In this document: positions 37,674-46,905 of the stretch, one piece after another
How the letters are laid out: every line of letters begins with the position of its first letter
Numbering within the stretch: position 1 is the stretch's first letter
NCBI GenBank assembly: GCA_021738725.1
Contig: JAIPBE010000001.1
Coordinates: 124,001 to 188,000 of the forward strand
Source of the DNA: Saprospiraceae bacterium
GTDB taxonomy: Bacteria; Bacteroidota; Bacteroidia; Chitinophagales; Saprospiraceae
DNA: 64,000 nt
Direction: 5' to 3'
Position numbers and translations under genes: made by a program
The notes under the pieces: generated by a model
What the model was told of the DNA's origin: nothing
Seen by the model: the letters and a program-made list of their open reading frames with translations, nothing else
Database searches by the model: none

Positions 37674-39676
37674 TTGACGATGTCCCTGAAGGATTTTCGT
37701 TGATTTAAATAAAAATCCCAAACCATACTGCCATTAAAGATGCCGGCAGTATTTGACTTGATTTTGATCCGATGCTTCCGGATCTCCATCTGGTGGTACC
37801 GGCGTTTGACGATGCTCAATGGAAGGGTCAGGATAAAGTCGAGATGGGCTCGCAGGACTGACAATATATGTGGGACCTTACCCTGGGACAGAAACAGGAT
37901 ACAGGCCACATAATCCAGCAGGACTCGCGCGGGCACTTTCCAGAGCACGTCGAGAGGGCGTTCATTCTTGGCAATGGCAACCAGAGAGTTCCTGAAATTC
38001 AGATACACCTTTTTCGGAGAGTCGTAAGAGAGTGTACCGCCACCCAGGTGGTATACCGCCACACTTGGATCGCACACGATCTTGAATCCGGCACGCTTCA
38101 AGCGCCAGCAGAGATCGATCTCTTCAAGGTGTGCAAAGAATTGAGGATCAAATCCGCCAAATTGATGGAATCGCTCACTGCGAATGAAAAAAGCAGCTCC
38201 TGATGCCCAGAAGATCTCAGCTTTTTGATCATATTGGCCATGATCCTTTTCAGTGACATTCAATACGCGCCCTCTGCAGAAAGGATAACCCAGAAAGTCG
38301 ATCCATCCACCGGCGGCTCCCGCGTATTCAAACTCATCCCGCTTTTGATCGGACAGGATCTTAGGCTGGCAGGCTGCGATCTCCGGATCTGACTGCATGG
38401 TTTGTAGTAATGCAGGAAATACTTCAGCGCCCAGAGATACATCCGAATTGATGAGGAAGTAGTACTCCGCATCGATGTGCATCAATCCATGATTATACCC
38501 CGCCGCAAAACCCAGATTCTCTTCCAGGCGAACAATATGGAGTCCAGGATAGGTTTGCTGTAGATAAGCCACCGAGTCATCCGTTGATCCGTTATCAATA
38601 ATATGACAACCCACCCCGGCTTCCTTACAAGCCGCCATGACAGAAGGCAGATAATGCCTGAGATGGTTGATCCCGTTATAATTGAGGATCACTGCCGCAA
38701 TCTGTTCTCCCTTTCGGGTTTCTTTACCCTCTGAAGCTATTGCCGCATCTTCCAGGGCCAGACGGATCTTCTTGCGGTCCATCCGGATTTGGTTTTGCAA
38801 GGCGTCCCGGTCCTCAAATTGAGTGTCCTCTCGAATATAGCTGATCATCTCTACAGTCAGCTCTTCGCCATAGATCTGTTCGTTGAAGTCCAGGAGGTGC
38901 ACTTCGATCACCCTTTCTTTGTTCTTTTCTAGTGTCGGTTTGCGGCCGATGTACAACATGGCCTCGAACCGGGCATCCTGCCACCAGGCATATGCCGCAT
39001 AAATGCCGTCTGGCGGTATCAGTTTCTCAACCGTGTTGATGCGAATATTGGCAGTGGGGAATCCGAGCGTGCGTCCAACCTGTTCGCCCTTGATCACCTT
39101 TCCCGAAAGCAGGTAGGGGTGTCCGAGAAATTTGTTTGCTTTTTCCAGGTCCCGTTCGATGATCGCCGCTCGGATCTTGGTAGAACTTACTGTCTCTCCA
39201 TCGATATCAACACCATATACTTCCGATACTTCATATCCAAACTGCGGCCCCTTCCATCTCAAAAAACGAATGTCTCCGGCCCGGTTGGTTCCAAAACGGT
39301 GATTAAAGCCGAGTACAATGTATCGCGGATGAAAATGAGCCACCAGGAATCGCTCGATATATTCATCAGCGGATATCTGGGAAAACTCGAGGTTGAACGG
39401 AACGATGACCAGATGATCGATCCCAGCGGCATCCAACAGCCGGATCTTTTCATCCATGGTGGTCAATAAAGGTATCTGGCCATCCTGAGGATCCAGTACA
39501 TTTCGTGGATGTGGATCAAATGTCACCACAATACTTTCGCCTCTAACATGTCCGGCCAGCTTGATGACCTGCCGGATCAAACGGCTGTGTCCGAGGTGGA
39601 CTCCATCGAACGAACCGACCGTGATCACGGCCTGATGGAAGGATGGTAATTGATGGATATTATGATGGACCAGCAT
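37670..39676 (-). CDS. ribF: Fusion of RibF (riboflavin kinase/FAD synthetase) and a GT2 glycosyltransferase
   Basis: 668 residues in one uninterrupted frame. Residues 1-310 are a complete RibF: FAD synthetase motif VGSFDGVHLGHSRLI, GFNHRFG, and flavokinase GRTLGFPTANI, IGRKPTLE and VEVHLLDF-type segments. A polar linker (about 308-325) leads to a family 2 glycosyltransferase: AAVILNYNGINHL, IIDNGSTDDSVAYL, LINSDVSLG, ASGAAFFIRSERF and FAHLEEIDLCWRLKRAGF, then hydrophobic helices. RibF makes FMN and FAD; the GT2 half probably adds sugars to a cell-surface polymer. I know of no functional link between them. A -7 element stands at 39684-39691. Confidence 0.9.
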   Translation of the reverse strand: MLVHHNIHQLPSFHQAVITVGSFDGVHLGHSRLIRQVIKLAGHVRGESIVVTFDPHPRNVLDPQDGQIPLLTTMDEKIRLLDAAGIDHLVIVPFNLEFSQISADEYIERFLVAHFHPRYIVLGFNHRFGTNRAGDIRFLRWKGPQFGYEVSEVYGVDIDGETVSSTKIRAAIIERDLEKANKFLGHPYLLSGKVIKGEQVGRTLGFPTANIRINTVEKLIPPDGIYAAYAWWQDARFEAMLYIGRKPTLEKNKERVIEVHLLDFNEQIYGEELTVEMISYIREDTQFEDRDALQNQIRMDRKKIRLALEDAAIASEGKETRKGEQIAAVILNYNGINHLRHYLPSVMAACKEAGVGCHIIDNGSTDDSVAYLQQTYPGLHIVRLEENLGFAAGYNHGLMHIDAEYYFLINSDVSLGAEVFPALLQTMQSDPEIAACQPKILSDQKRDEFEYAGAAGGWIDFLGYPFCRGRVLNVTEKDHGQYDQKAEIFWASGAAFFIRSERFHQFGGFDPQFFAHLEEIDLCWRLKRAGFKIVCDPSVAVYHLGGGTLSYDSPKKVYLNFRNSLVAIAKNERPLDVLWKVPARVLLDYVACILFLSQGKVPHILSVLRAHLDFILTLPLSIVKRRYHQMEIRKHRIKIKSNTAGIFNGSMVWDFYLNQRKSFRDIVK

Positions 39677-39683
39677 GGCGGTG

Positions 39684-39691
39684 CAAAAGTA
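39684..39691 (-). promoter_or_regulatory. -7 promoter element of ribF-GT2 (TACTTTTG)
   Basis: Exact TAnnTTTG match on the minus strand, seven bases before the ribF ATG, so the mRNA leader is a few bases at most. Confidence 0.55.
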
Positions 39692-39785
39692 GGTAAAATG
39701 TCCTGCAGGAAAAGGGATGAGATGCGGATGTCATTTTCTGCCCTCATATTGGTAAACATGATTGAAAAGCTGTTGTTTTGTACCC

Positions 39786-40883
39786 ATGGAATGGACAACA
39801 GATCAAGTAATGGATATCCTGGAACGCGTAGCGGATCCAAAGAGTGGACAACCCATTACCAAAATGCGCATGGTCGATGACCTCACCGTGGACGGAAAAA
39901 ACATCCGGTTTACCCTGAGGCTAACGCCTGGCCACGCCCAACACAAAAGTGACCTTAACTTTTTATGTCAAAACCTGTTGCAGGAACATTTTCCTGGAGC
40001 GGAAGTGCATATTCATGTCATACAGATCGGTGGAGATGTCCCTACACCAGATGTCAATCCACTTTCCCAGATCAAAAACATCATTGCAGTCGCTTCCGGG
40101 AAAGGGGGTGTAGGAAAATCTACCGTAGCCGTCAATCTGGCATTGGGCCTCAAGGCGATCGGAGCGAAGGTCGGACTTCTGGATGCCGACGTATATGGTC
40201 CGTCACTGCCGACCATGCTCCACTTGCAGGGCCAACGGCCACGTGTGGAAGAACTGTACGGTTCACCCAGGATCATTCCGCTGGAAGCCTATGGCGTGCC
40301 CGTTATTTCGATCGGAAACGTGGTCGATCCTGAACAAGCCGTAGTCTTGCGGGGCCCGCGACTGGCTGGCATCATCAAGCAGTTTTTCCTGGAGTGCAAC
40401 TGGCCCGAATTGGATTATCTGATCGTCGACCTCCCACCTGGAACCGGAGATGTTCAGTTGACATTGGTCCAGACCGTCCCGGTCACGGGCGCCATTATGG
40501 TCACCACGCCGCAAGATGTTGCATTGGCTGATGCGATCAAGGCCATGAATATGTTCCTCCTGCCCAACGTGAATGTCCCTATTCTGGGAGTAGTGGAGAA
40601 TATGTCCTGGTTCACCCCTGCAGAATTGCCCGAAAACAAATATTATCTCTTTGGTCAGGGAGGGGGGCAAAAGCTGGCCGCAAAATCGGAATCTGTGCTG
40701 TTGGGCCAATTGCCCTTGATCCAGAGTATCCGTGAATCAGGTGATTCAGGTAAGCCGGCAGTGCTGGATGAAGACTCCCCGGCGAGACCTTACTTCCTGA
40801 AGATTGCAGAAGAAACCGCCAAACAGGTAGTCTTGCGAAACGAAAAGGTCCAACCAACCAATCGTGTTCAGATCAGTACTTGA
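39786..40883 (+). CDS. mrp: Mrp/NBP35-type Fe-S cluster carrier ATPase
   Basis: 365 residues. The N-terminal 90 residues form a MIP18 (DUF59) domain; the P-loop ATPase follows with the deviant Walker [23 protein letters not shown] and [12 protein letters not shown]. It loads Fe-S clusters on apoproteins. The usual C-terminal CxxC was not seen. The start 39786 is chosen over 39762; TTGTTTTG just upstream is a near-consensus promoter. The nfu gene follows after 43 bases, in keeping with Fe-S work. Confidence 0.95.
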   Translation: MEWTTDQVMDILERVADPKSGQPITKMRMVDDLTVDGKNIRFTLRLTPGHAQHKSDLNFLCQNLLQEHFPGAEVHIHVIQIGGDVPTPDVNPLSQIKNIIAVASGKGGVGKSTVAVNLALGLKAIGAKVGLLDADVYGPSLPTMLHLQGQRPRVEELYGSPRIIPLEAYGVPVISIGNVVDPEQAVVLRGPRLAGIIKQFFLECNWPELDYLIVDLPPGTGDVQLTLVQTVPVTGAIMVTTPQDVALADAIKAMNMFLLPNVNVPILGVVENMSWFTPAELPENKYYLFGQGGGQKLAAKSESVLLGQLPLIQSIRESGDSGKPAVLDEDSPARPYFLKIAEETAKQVVLRNEKVQPTNRVQIST

Positions 40884-40895
40884 TCCTTTTTCCTG

Positions 40896-40903
40896 TATTT
40901 TTG
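40896..40903 (+). promoter_or_regulatory. -7 promoter element of nfu-pyrF (TATTTTTG)
   Basis: Exact TAnnTTTG match 23 bases before the nfu ATG, in the short gap after mrp. Confidence 0.5.
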
Positions 40904-40926
40904 TTTCAATATCGAATTGACCCCGC

Positions 40927-41187
40927 ATGACTGAAATGGTAGACCACTCTCTTTGGCAACGTATAGATGAAGCGTTGGATGATATCCGGCCTCATCTACA
41001 AGGCGATGGAGGGAATATTGAAATTGTCGAGATCACCGATCAGAATGTCTTGCGGATCAAATGGTTAGGCACTTGCGAATCCTGCAATATGTCTGTCATG
41101 ACCATGCGTGCTGGAGTCGAACAGGCCGTTCGCGCGAAGGTGCCAGAGATCACCAGTGTGGTTGCCGTAAATGGGATGGCCAGATGA
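40927..41187 (+). CDS. NifU C-terminal domain (Nfu) Fe-S scaffold protein
   Basis: 86 residues, a single Nfu domain: LDDIRPHLQGDGGNIEIVEI and the cluster ligands CESC in WLGTCESCNMSVMTMRAGVEQAV. It carries a 4Fe-4S cluster to clients. Its stop overlaps the pyrF ATG (ATGA), and mrp precedes it. Confidence 0.95.
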   Translation: MTEMVDHSLWQRIDEALDDIRPHLQGDGGNIEIVEITDQNVLRIKWLGTCESCNMSVMTMRAGVEQAVRAKVPEITSVVAVNGMAR

Positions 41188-42032
41188 ATAAAGAGATCTC
41201 AAGTCAGCGTACAGCACTTTTCCGATCCATTCAGGCCAACCGATCCTTTCTATGCGTGGGCCTGGATCCGGATGTCGATCGATTGCCTCAGGGGCTCCCC
41301 AGGTCACCTGAGGGTGTTTTGATATTCCTTCGCGCGATCATCCAATCTACTGCTCCCTATTGTGTGGCATATAAGCCCAACTTTGCATTTTTTGAAGCGC
41401 TTGGACCTGAAGGGGCGGTTATTCTTCAGCAGACTATTCAATCCATACCGGCGGACAAGCTCATCATCGGTGATGCAAAACGCGGAGATATCGGAAACAC
41501 TGCAAAGGCATATGCCAAAGCTGTTTTTGATGAAATGAAATGTGATGCCATTACGGTTTCGCCCTATATGGGTGTGGAAGCACTGACTCCATTTATGGCA
41601 TATCCGGATAAATGGACCATTGCTCTGGCCCTGACATCCAATCCTGGGAGTCAGGACTATCAGCGACTCATCCTGGAAGATGGAGGTGTCTTGTGGGAAC
41701 GGGTCATGTCGACCTGTGCAGCTGCCAGCGATCCGGATCATCTGATGTTTGTCGTAGGGGGTACCCACCCGCATGACTTCAGACGTGTTCGTGAAATTGC
41801 ACCCGACCATTTCCTGCTGGTTCCCGGGTTTGGGGCCCAGCAGGGGAGTCTGCGAGAAGTGGCAGATCAGGGATTCAATGACCATTGCGGCATTTTGGCA
41901 AATGTATCACGCGCCATACTCTATGCCTCAGATATGGACAATTATGCGCAGGAGGCGGCCAATATGGCTCGTCAGTATCAATCTGAAATGGCCGAATTAC
42001 TTATGAAGGCTCAATTGATCACTTCTGTATGA
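41184..42032 (+). CDS. pyrF: Orotidine 5'-phosphate decarboxylase, type 2
   Basis: 282 residues; last step of UMP synthesis. FLCVGLDPDVDRLP, KPNFAFFEALG, IIGDAKRGDIGNTAKAYA and VSPYMGVEALTPF are typical of the longer type 2 class, with catalytic K and D in DAKRGD. The frame is open from 41061, but the ATG at 41184 overlaps the nfu stop and gives the normal N terminus. The last 22 bases overlap the convergent exonuclease gene. Confidence 0.96.
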   Translation: MNKEISSQRTALFRSIQANRSFLCVGLDPDVDRLPQGLPRSPEGVLIFLRAIIQSTAPYCVAYKPNFAFFEALGPEGAVILQQTIQSIPADKLIIGDAKRGDIGNTAKAYAKAVFDEMKCDAITVSPYMGVEALTPFMAYPDKWTIALALTSNPGSQDYQRLILEDGGVLWERVMSTCAAASDPDHLMFVVGGTHPHDFRRVREIAPDHFLLVPGFGAQQGSLREVADQGFNDHCGILANVSRAILYASDMDNYAQEAANMARQYQSEMAELLMKAQLITSV

Positions 42033-43417
42033 TCCTCTGGCCGAAGGATTCTTTTTATATGCTTTTTGACCATGTATTGGCGGATCAATCGCCGGATCTC
42101 CGGATGATCAGGGTACGGCGTTAATTGCTCCACGATCCCGGAGTATGTCTGGGGAATATCATTGTCGACAATACCCATCGCCTGGAAGATCCCATTTTCG
42201 ACATGGATACATGCAAACTGTTCATTGCTCGGACCTGAATCCACCAGGATAAAATGCCCTTCCAGTTCATGACCGAGAGAGGCTGCAGCCAGTATTGTAC
42301 GAGCGTTGTAATCTTCGGGAGGCTCCTGATGGACACAGGCGCCCAGGCAGATTCCCAGATGATGTTTGAAGCAGGGCTTGCCAGGTGTGTGCTCCAGAGT
42401 GAGATGCCAGCACAGGGAAAACTGATCGACGCGTGATTCCAGAACGGCACGCGCTGCACGAGAAGAGGCGTAGACATTGACGGGATCATCGGCATCCTTC
42501 CGAGTGCTCACCCTGAATCGGTTGTATCCCCCAGTCGTTGGTTCCAGGTAAATAGCTGCAGGGAAATTCCGATTTCGTTGCGCCTTGTTGATCGCGGGCA
42601 TCAACCTACGGATCTCATACGATTCCAGAAGTGAAGCATAGAGTTCACTTCCCGTGATGACCCAATCTATGCAGGCTATTTCCCGGTCCAACCGGGCAGC
42701 CTTTTGGTTAATGGATCCCAAATGTTCCTTCAGTCGGCGGCGAATATGTTTGCTCTTGCCCACATAGATGACCTCATGTGCCTGATTGTAGAAGTAATAG
42801 ATGCCACATGCCTCCGGGACCTGATCATACAGGTCCTGAGGAAGATGTGCCGGAGGCTTTTGTTCACGGGTCATCGCCGTGATTCCTTGGGGTTGGATGC
42901 GGTTCTCTTTCTCGAGGATCAATTCCAATAATCGGGAAGTTGCCAGGGCGTCATCCAGGGCTCGATGCCTGGAATTCACAGAGATCCCAAAATGCCGGAT
43001 TAAATTGCCCAAACTGTAGGATGGCAGACCGGGAAATGCTTTTCGGGTCATCTTGACAGTACAGAGATGGGGACGGCTGAAGGTGAACCCAAGATCGGAA
43101 AAAGCCTCACGAAGAAACTGGTAGTCAAATCGAACATTATGGGCGACAAAAACAGTTTGTTCCGTCATCAGAGCGACTTGTCGGGCCACTTCATAAAAGG
43201 GTGGGGCATCATCCACCATTTCCTGGGTGATCCCGGTGATCCGCGTGATCATGGGCGGGATGGATACACCTGGGTTGATCAGAGAGGAAAAGGTCTCGAT
43301 GATGTCCTCTCCATTGTGGATGACAATGGCGATTTCGGTAATTTTGTCCCGATCAGGTCTTCCTCCCGTAGTTTCCAGGTCGACGACCGCATATCGAAAG
43401 GGAGTTGTCCGGCTCAT
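42011..43417 (-). CDS. DEDDh exonuclease fused to GIY-YIG (UvrC-like) nuclease
   Basis: 468 residues. N-terminal DnaQ/epsilon-type 3'-5' exonuclease: D13/E15 in VVDLETTGG, HNVRFDYQFL and HRALDDALA. From about residue 200, a GIY-YIG domain: CGIYYFYNQAHEVIYVGKSKHIRRRLKEHL with the Glu in LLESYEIRRL. After it a UvrC-like linker includes the CFKHHLGICLGAC cysteines. Such fusions are known in Bacteroidota and Actinobacteria, and probably work in DNA repair; the exact role is not established. The ATG at 43417 is 20 bases from the divergent namZ. Confidence 0.93.
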   Translation of the reverse strand: MSRTTPFRYAVVDLETTGGRPDRDKITEIAIVIHNGEDIIETFSSLINPGVSIPPMITRITGITQEMVDDAPPFYEVARQVALMTEQTVFVAHNVRFDYQFLREAFSDLGFTFSRPHLCTVKMTRKAFPGLPSYSLGNLIRHFGISVNSRHRALDDALATSRLLELILEKENRIQPQGITAMTREQKPPAHLPQDLYDQVPEACGIYYFYNQAHEVIYVGKSKHIRRRLKEHLGSINQKAARLDREIACIDWVITGSELYASLLESYEIRRLMPAINKAQRNRNFPAAIYLEPTTGGYNRFRVSTRKDADDPVNVYASSRAARAVLESRVDQFSLCWHLTLEHTPGKPCFKHHLGICLGACVHQEPPEDYNARTILAAASLGHELEGHFILVDSGPSNEQFACIHVENGIFQAMGIVDNDIPQTYSGIVEQLTPYPDHPEIRRLIRQYMVKKHIKRILRPEDHTEVIN

Positions 43418-43437
43418 GTCTGCCCAAAATAATACGA

Positions 43438-44667
43438 ATGATCCATTCTCTTCAGATTCTTCTTTTCCTGCCTTCCTGGTTCTTCATGTTGATCTGCTCG
43501 GCTTGTCAGACCCACGTGCCTCCGGCAGCAGCACCTGCACCAACTGTATTGGCAGCAATGCATCCCGGTGCCTGGCAGACCGATGCCTATTTCCCTTTAT
43601 TGAAGGATCAATCCTTTGGACTGGTGTGCAATCATACATCGACCATTGGATTTACGCACCTGGTCGATACCTTGATCCGTGCACGTTTGTCGCCAACACG
43701 CATGTTTGCACCCGAACACGGCTTTCGCGGAGATCTGCCAGACGGCCAGTTTTTCGGCAACAAGCAGGATGCGGTGACGGGTCTGGAGGTGGTCTCTCTT
43801 CACGGGAAGCGGAAAAAACCGACAGCCGAGGATCTGGAGGGACTGGATCTGTTGGTCTTTGACATCCAGGATGTCGGCGTCCGCTGTTATACCTACCTCT
43901 CTACGCTGCACTATATCATGGAAGCTGCCGCTGAAAAGGGCATTCCTGTGCTCGTTCTCGATCGGCCAAATCCCAACGGGCATTATATCGATGGAGCTGT
44001 ATTGGATACAAGTTTTCAGTCTTTCGTTGGGATGCATCCGGTACCATTGGTGTACGGGATGACCATTGGGGAGTATGCCCGGATGATCAATGGAGAAGGT
44101 TGGTTGGCGAACGGCGCGCATTGCGATCTGACTGTCATCCCCATGACCCACTATGATCGGAACAGGATGCAGGAGCTGCCAGAGCATCCTTCTCCCAATC
44201 TACCCAATCTTCGCTCCATTCTTCTGTACCCCTCTTTGTGTTTTTTTGAGGGGACTTCGTTCAGCATAGGGCGGGGGACGGATGATCCTTTTCAATTGAT
44301 CGGTCATCCGGATTGCACCTCTGGAGACACTTATTTTATGCCCGTGACAATGCCGGAGTCGACCTATCCGCCACAACTGAATCGTCAATGTCGGGGGTGG
44401 GACCTGACCGATCTATCTGTCCGCAGCATATTCGAAACCAAAAGGATCGATCTGAACTACCTGCTCAGAGCATATGCGGCTCTGCCGGACCCTTCTGAAT
44501 TCTTTTTGCCATCCAGATATATTGAAAAACTGTCAGGAGGGAATACCCTTCAGAGGCAGATCGAGGCAGGAGATGATGAAGATGCCATTCGCGCTACCTG
44601 GCAATCTGGATTGACGGAGTTTCGTCGAATCCGGGAAAAATATTTGATCTACCCGGATCTAGAATAG
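43438..44667 (+). CDS. namZ: Exo-beta-N-acetylmuramidase NamZ-like (DUF1343)
   Basis: 409 residues. The signal peptide LQILLFLPSWFFMLICSAC looks lipoprotein-like. The body has family hallmarks: SFGLVCNHTSTIGFTHLVDTL, RMFAPEHGFRGDLPDGQ, LDLLVFDIQDVGVRCYTYLSTL, VLDRPNPNG, PLVYGMTIGEYA, FFEGTSFSIGRGTDDPFQLIG. NamZ releases terminal MurNAc from peptidoglycan fragments, feeding cell-wall recycling. The start at 43438 leads directly into the signal peptide; 11 codons upstream are possible. Its last nine bases overlap the convergent barrel gene. Confidence 0.93.
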   Translation: MIHSLQILLFLPSWFFMLICSACQTHVPPAAAPAPTVLAAMHPGAWQTDAYFPLLKDQSFGLVCNHTSTIGFTHLVDTLIRARLSPTRMFAPEHGFRGDLPDGQFFGNKQDAVTGLEVVSLHGKRKKPTAEDLEGLDLLVFDIQDVGVRCYTYLSTLHYIMEAAAEKGIPVLVLDRPNPNGHYIDGAVLDTSFQSFVGMHPVPLVYGMTIGEYARMINGEGWLANGAHCDLTVIPMTHYDRNRMQELPEHPSPNLPNLRSILLYPSLCFFEGTSFSIGRGTDDPFQLIGHPDCTSGDTYFMPVTMPESTYPPQLNRQCRGWDLTDLSVRSIFETKRIDLNYLLRAYAALPDPSEFFLPSRYIEKLSGGNTLQRQIEAGDDEDAIRATWQSGLTEFRRIREKYLIYPDLE

Positions 44668-46737
44668 GTATCGCACCTGAAACTTGACGCCGGTACGCAA
44701 CGGTCCCTGGATCTCTTCCAGTCCACTGCCAATCGTATCCTGGTCGAACAGGCGATAGAGCTCATATCGAGCCTCCAGGGTGAGGGGGTTCCAGGGTTTA
44801 TAGCGCAGATTGATGTAGAATCGTTGGCCATGATTGTAATAAGGCCGTAATGAAAATGCGTATAAAAGGTCATTTTCATACATATACATCCGACTGGCAT
44901 AACCATCCGAATGGAAGAGCGCAAACCGCATCGTGCCACTCAATCGGCTGCCGATCGGTTTGTAGAGGAAGTCCTGCGCGATCAGGTATCCATCTTCCTG
45001 CCCTTTTCCGGCATCTGCATTTGTCCATTCCAGGCGGGTGCGAAAACTCATCACACGATTGACATCGTACTGCCACTGCATGCGCAATTGCTGGCGATAG
45101 GTGGGTACCTGATCAGATACGCTTGGTGTATCCCCTGACTGGTTGATTGATCGACCTTTGCGACGGTATTGAAGGTACACAGACCATTGGCGTCGTTTTT
45201 CATAACTGAGGCGTACCAGTTGTTCTCTGCCTTTCACCGGGGAATCACTTTGGAAGGTCAACCAGGGATGTGACCATAGATCCACAAAGCCGGCGATCTT
45301 CCAGCCGTAGGCTGGCTTGAATTCAATGCCAGCATATATTCCGGATTCATTATTTGGCAGCGTTGATTCAGCAAATGGTGCGGACCACAGGCTCCAGTAG
45401 TCACGGGTAAAGTAACGGCCCAGAACGGCCATTTGCAGGCGTCTGTCCGGACTGAACATCCAACCGGAAGTTGCTGCCCAACCACCATTTGCGCTCATGG
45501 CTACCTCCCCGAAGAGTTGTCCACCAGCAAGATTTCCTGAAAAGTCCATGCTGGCAGCTCTCAGTGACTCGCCTGAAAATCGTTCTTGATTGTAAGGAGA
45601 TGCCCCTGCTTGATAAGGAGGATTATAGGTGAACAGGCACCCATTCAGTCCGACCTGGAAGGCGGTGGATCGATAGGTGATTCGCGCCCCTCCTCCGGTT
45701 TCATGAAAGATGCCTTCATCTTCGATCTCCGAGGCAGTGCGATGCTGACCGGATTGCTGAAGGGAAGAGACCAACAAGGGGATCTCGCCATCTGTGCTGT
45801 CCACTAATACAGAATTTCCGTCACGGTTTCGGATCGAGAAGAACCCCATCATTCGAATCTTTTCAGACAGTTTCCATTCCATGGCTGCCCCCCGGAAAAA
45901 CCGGCTTTCCTGCCATCCATTCTGCGGAAAGAGAGAGCGACCCGTCTTTTTGATCAAGGAAACAGAAGCCGATTTCCCGGAATTGAACCCTGTACTGAGC
46001 AGCAGGCCCTGTCCCCAGTTGACACCAAAATCCCCGAGGGCTAATTGTTCGCAATTCTTCCAGGGCTTCTTCAGGAAGAGGTGACCCGAAACAAAGTCGA
46101 AACCATGGGGATTGCTTTTGGCAAACAAGGCCTCCCCGGCGTCCTTCTCGAAGGTGACGCCATAGGACACCCGATTACCAGAGTAATACCGAACCCTTCC
46201 CAGAAAACGGGTCGCATCGCCTTCATAGGGTGGAGGGTCGCCGTCTGCGGTGTTTTGGTAGCCTCGTTTAGGTTCGATAAAGCGTTCCGCCCTCAATGTG
46301 ATCTCTCGTTTGCCAGTCTGCCATAGATGAGAGCGGTGTAACATGGCGTCCTCTGTGCTCCTGGTGGTCCGGACAAAAGGCATCATGCGACGGACCGTTG
46401 CCAGGTCGAAAAAGGGGATGACTTGCAATTCCAGCGGATCTTCGATCGGTCCATATGTTTTCCGATAGGTCAGAAATGCATCCACCTGAGCAGCAGAGAG
46501 AAAAAAGAAGACGCTGAGATCACTCTGCGATGCCTGGTTGATGTCCATCGGTCGATCCAACAGATCTTCCAGAAGGAGCAACCATTCAGGAGAAACTTCA
46601 CCACCGTCATCAAGAGTGTAATCATCAAAGAGCCCTTCCAGCAAGGACTCCTGGATGGCTTCAGTGTCTGAATTGGTCTGGCTAAAACCAGATAGTGACA
46701 ACGACAGTAAGGCGATCAGAACAGCCAGAAAACGCAT
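44659..46737 (-). CDS. Outer-membrane beta-barrel with N-terminal helix-hairpin-helix domain
   Basis: 692 residues. Signal peptide MRFLAVLIALLSLSLSGFSQ; then a ComEA-like helix-hairpin-helix pair around residues 70-130 (MDINQASQSDL, LTYRKTYGPIEDPLELQVI); then some 550 residues of alternating strands rich in Tyr, Trp, Arg and Gly that end in VRYLF, an outer-membrane barrel signature. Similar Bacteroidota proteins are often called ComEA-like. It may bind DNA or another polymer at the surface, but this is inference. The ATG at 46737 is preferred over 46770 because it begins the signal peptide. Confidence 0.8.
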   Translation of the reverse strand: MRFLAVLIALLSLSLSGFSQTNSDTEAIQESLLEGLFDDYTLDDGGEVSPEWLLLLEDLLDRPMDINQASQSDLSVFFFLSAAQVDAFLTYRKTYGPIEDPLELQVIPFFDLATVRRMMPFVRTTRSTEDAMLHRSHLWQTGKREITLRAERFIEPKRGYQNTADGDPPPYEGDATRFLGRVRYYSGNRVSYGVTFEKDAGEALFAKSNPHGFDFVSGHLFLKKPWKNCEQLALGDFGVNWGQGLLLSTGFNSGKSASVSLIKKTGRSLFPQNGWQESRFFRGAAMEWKLSEKIRMMGFFSIRNRDGNSVLVDSTDGEIPLLVSSLQQSGQHRTASEIEDEGIFHETGGGARITYRSTAFQVGLNGCLFTYNPPYQAGASPYNQERFSGESLRAASMDFSGNLAGGQLFGEVAMSANGGWAATSGWMFSPDRRLQMAVLGRYFTRDYWSLWSAPFAESTLPNNESGIYAGIEFKPAYGWKIAGFVDLWSHPWLTFQSDSPVKGREQLVRLSYEKRRQWSVYLQYRRKGRSINQSGDTPSVSDQVPTYRQQLRMQWQYDVNRVMSFRTRLEWTNADAGKGQEDGYLIAQDFLYKPIGSRLSGTMRFALFHSDGYASRMYMYENDLLYAFSLRPYYNHGQRFYINLRYKPWNPLTLEARYELYRLFDQDTIGSGLEEIQGPLRTGVKFQVRYLF

Positions 46738-46831
46738 GGAATGAATGTACGGTCTTTTCAGAGAATCCAAAGAAGTCTCCGTCCTTCAAAATATATTGGT
46801 TAATAAATCCTAAACCAGTCAGGATCAAGCC

Positions 46832-46859
46832 TTGAAAAAAGGGAAGAACATTACCTTTG
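46832..46859 (+). promoter_or_regulatory. Promoter of glnN (TTG-N17-TACCTTTG)
   Basis: TACCTTTG at 46852-46859 is an exact -7 match with TTG at 46832-46834 at good spacing. It predicts a leader of about 40 bases, longer than for most genes here. Confidence 0.65.
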
Positions 46860-46905
46860 TGGCCGAAATGTACCCTTCCCCTCACTGAAATGGAATCCCC
46901 CAATT

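Noticed and set aside
37032-37703. 223-codon plus-strand frame opposite the RluA gene
   Set aside because: Antisense to a well-supported gene with catalytic motifs; no recognisable domain.
43227-43862. 211-codon plus-strand frame over the exonuclease start and namZ
   Set aside because: Overlaps the exonuclease gene on one side and namZ in another frame on the other; the translation looks random.
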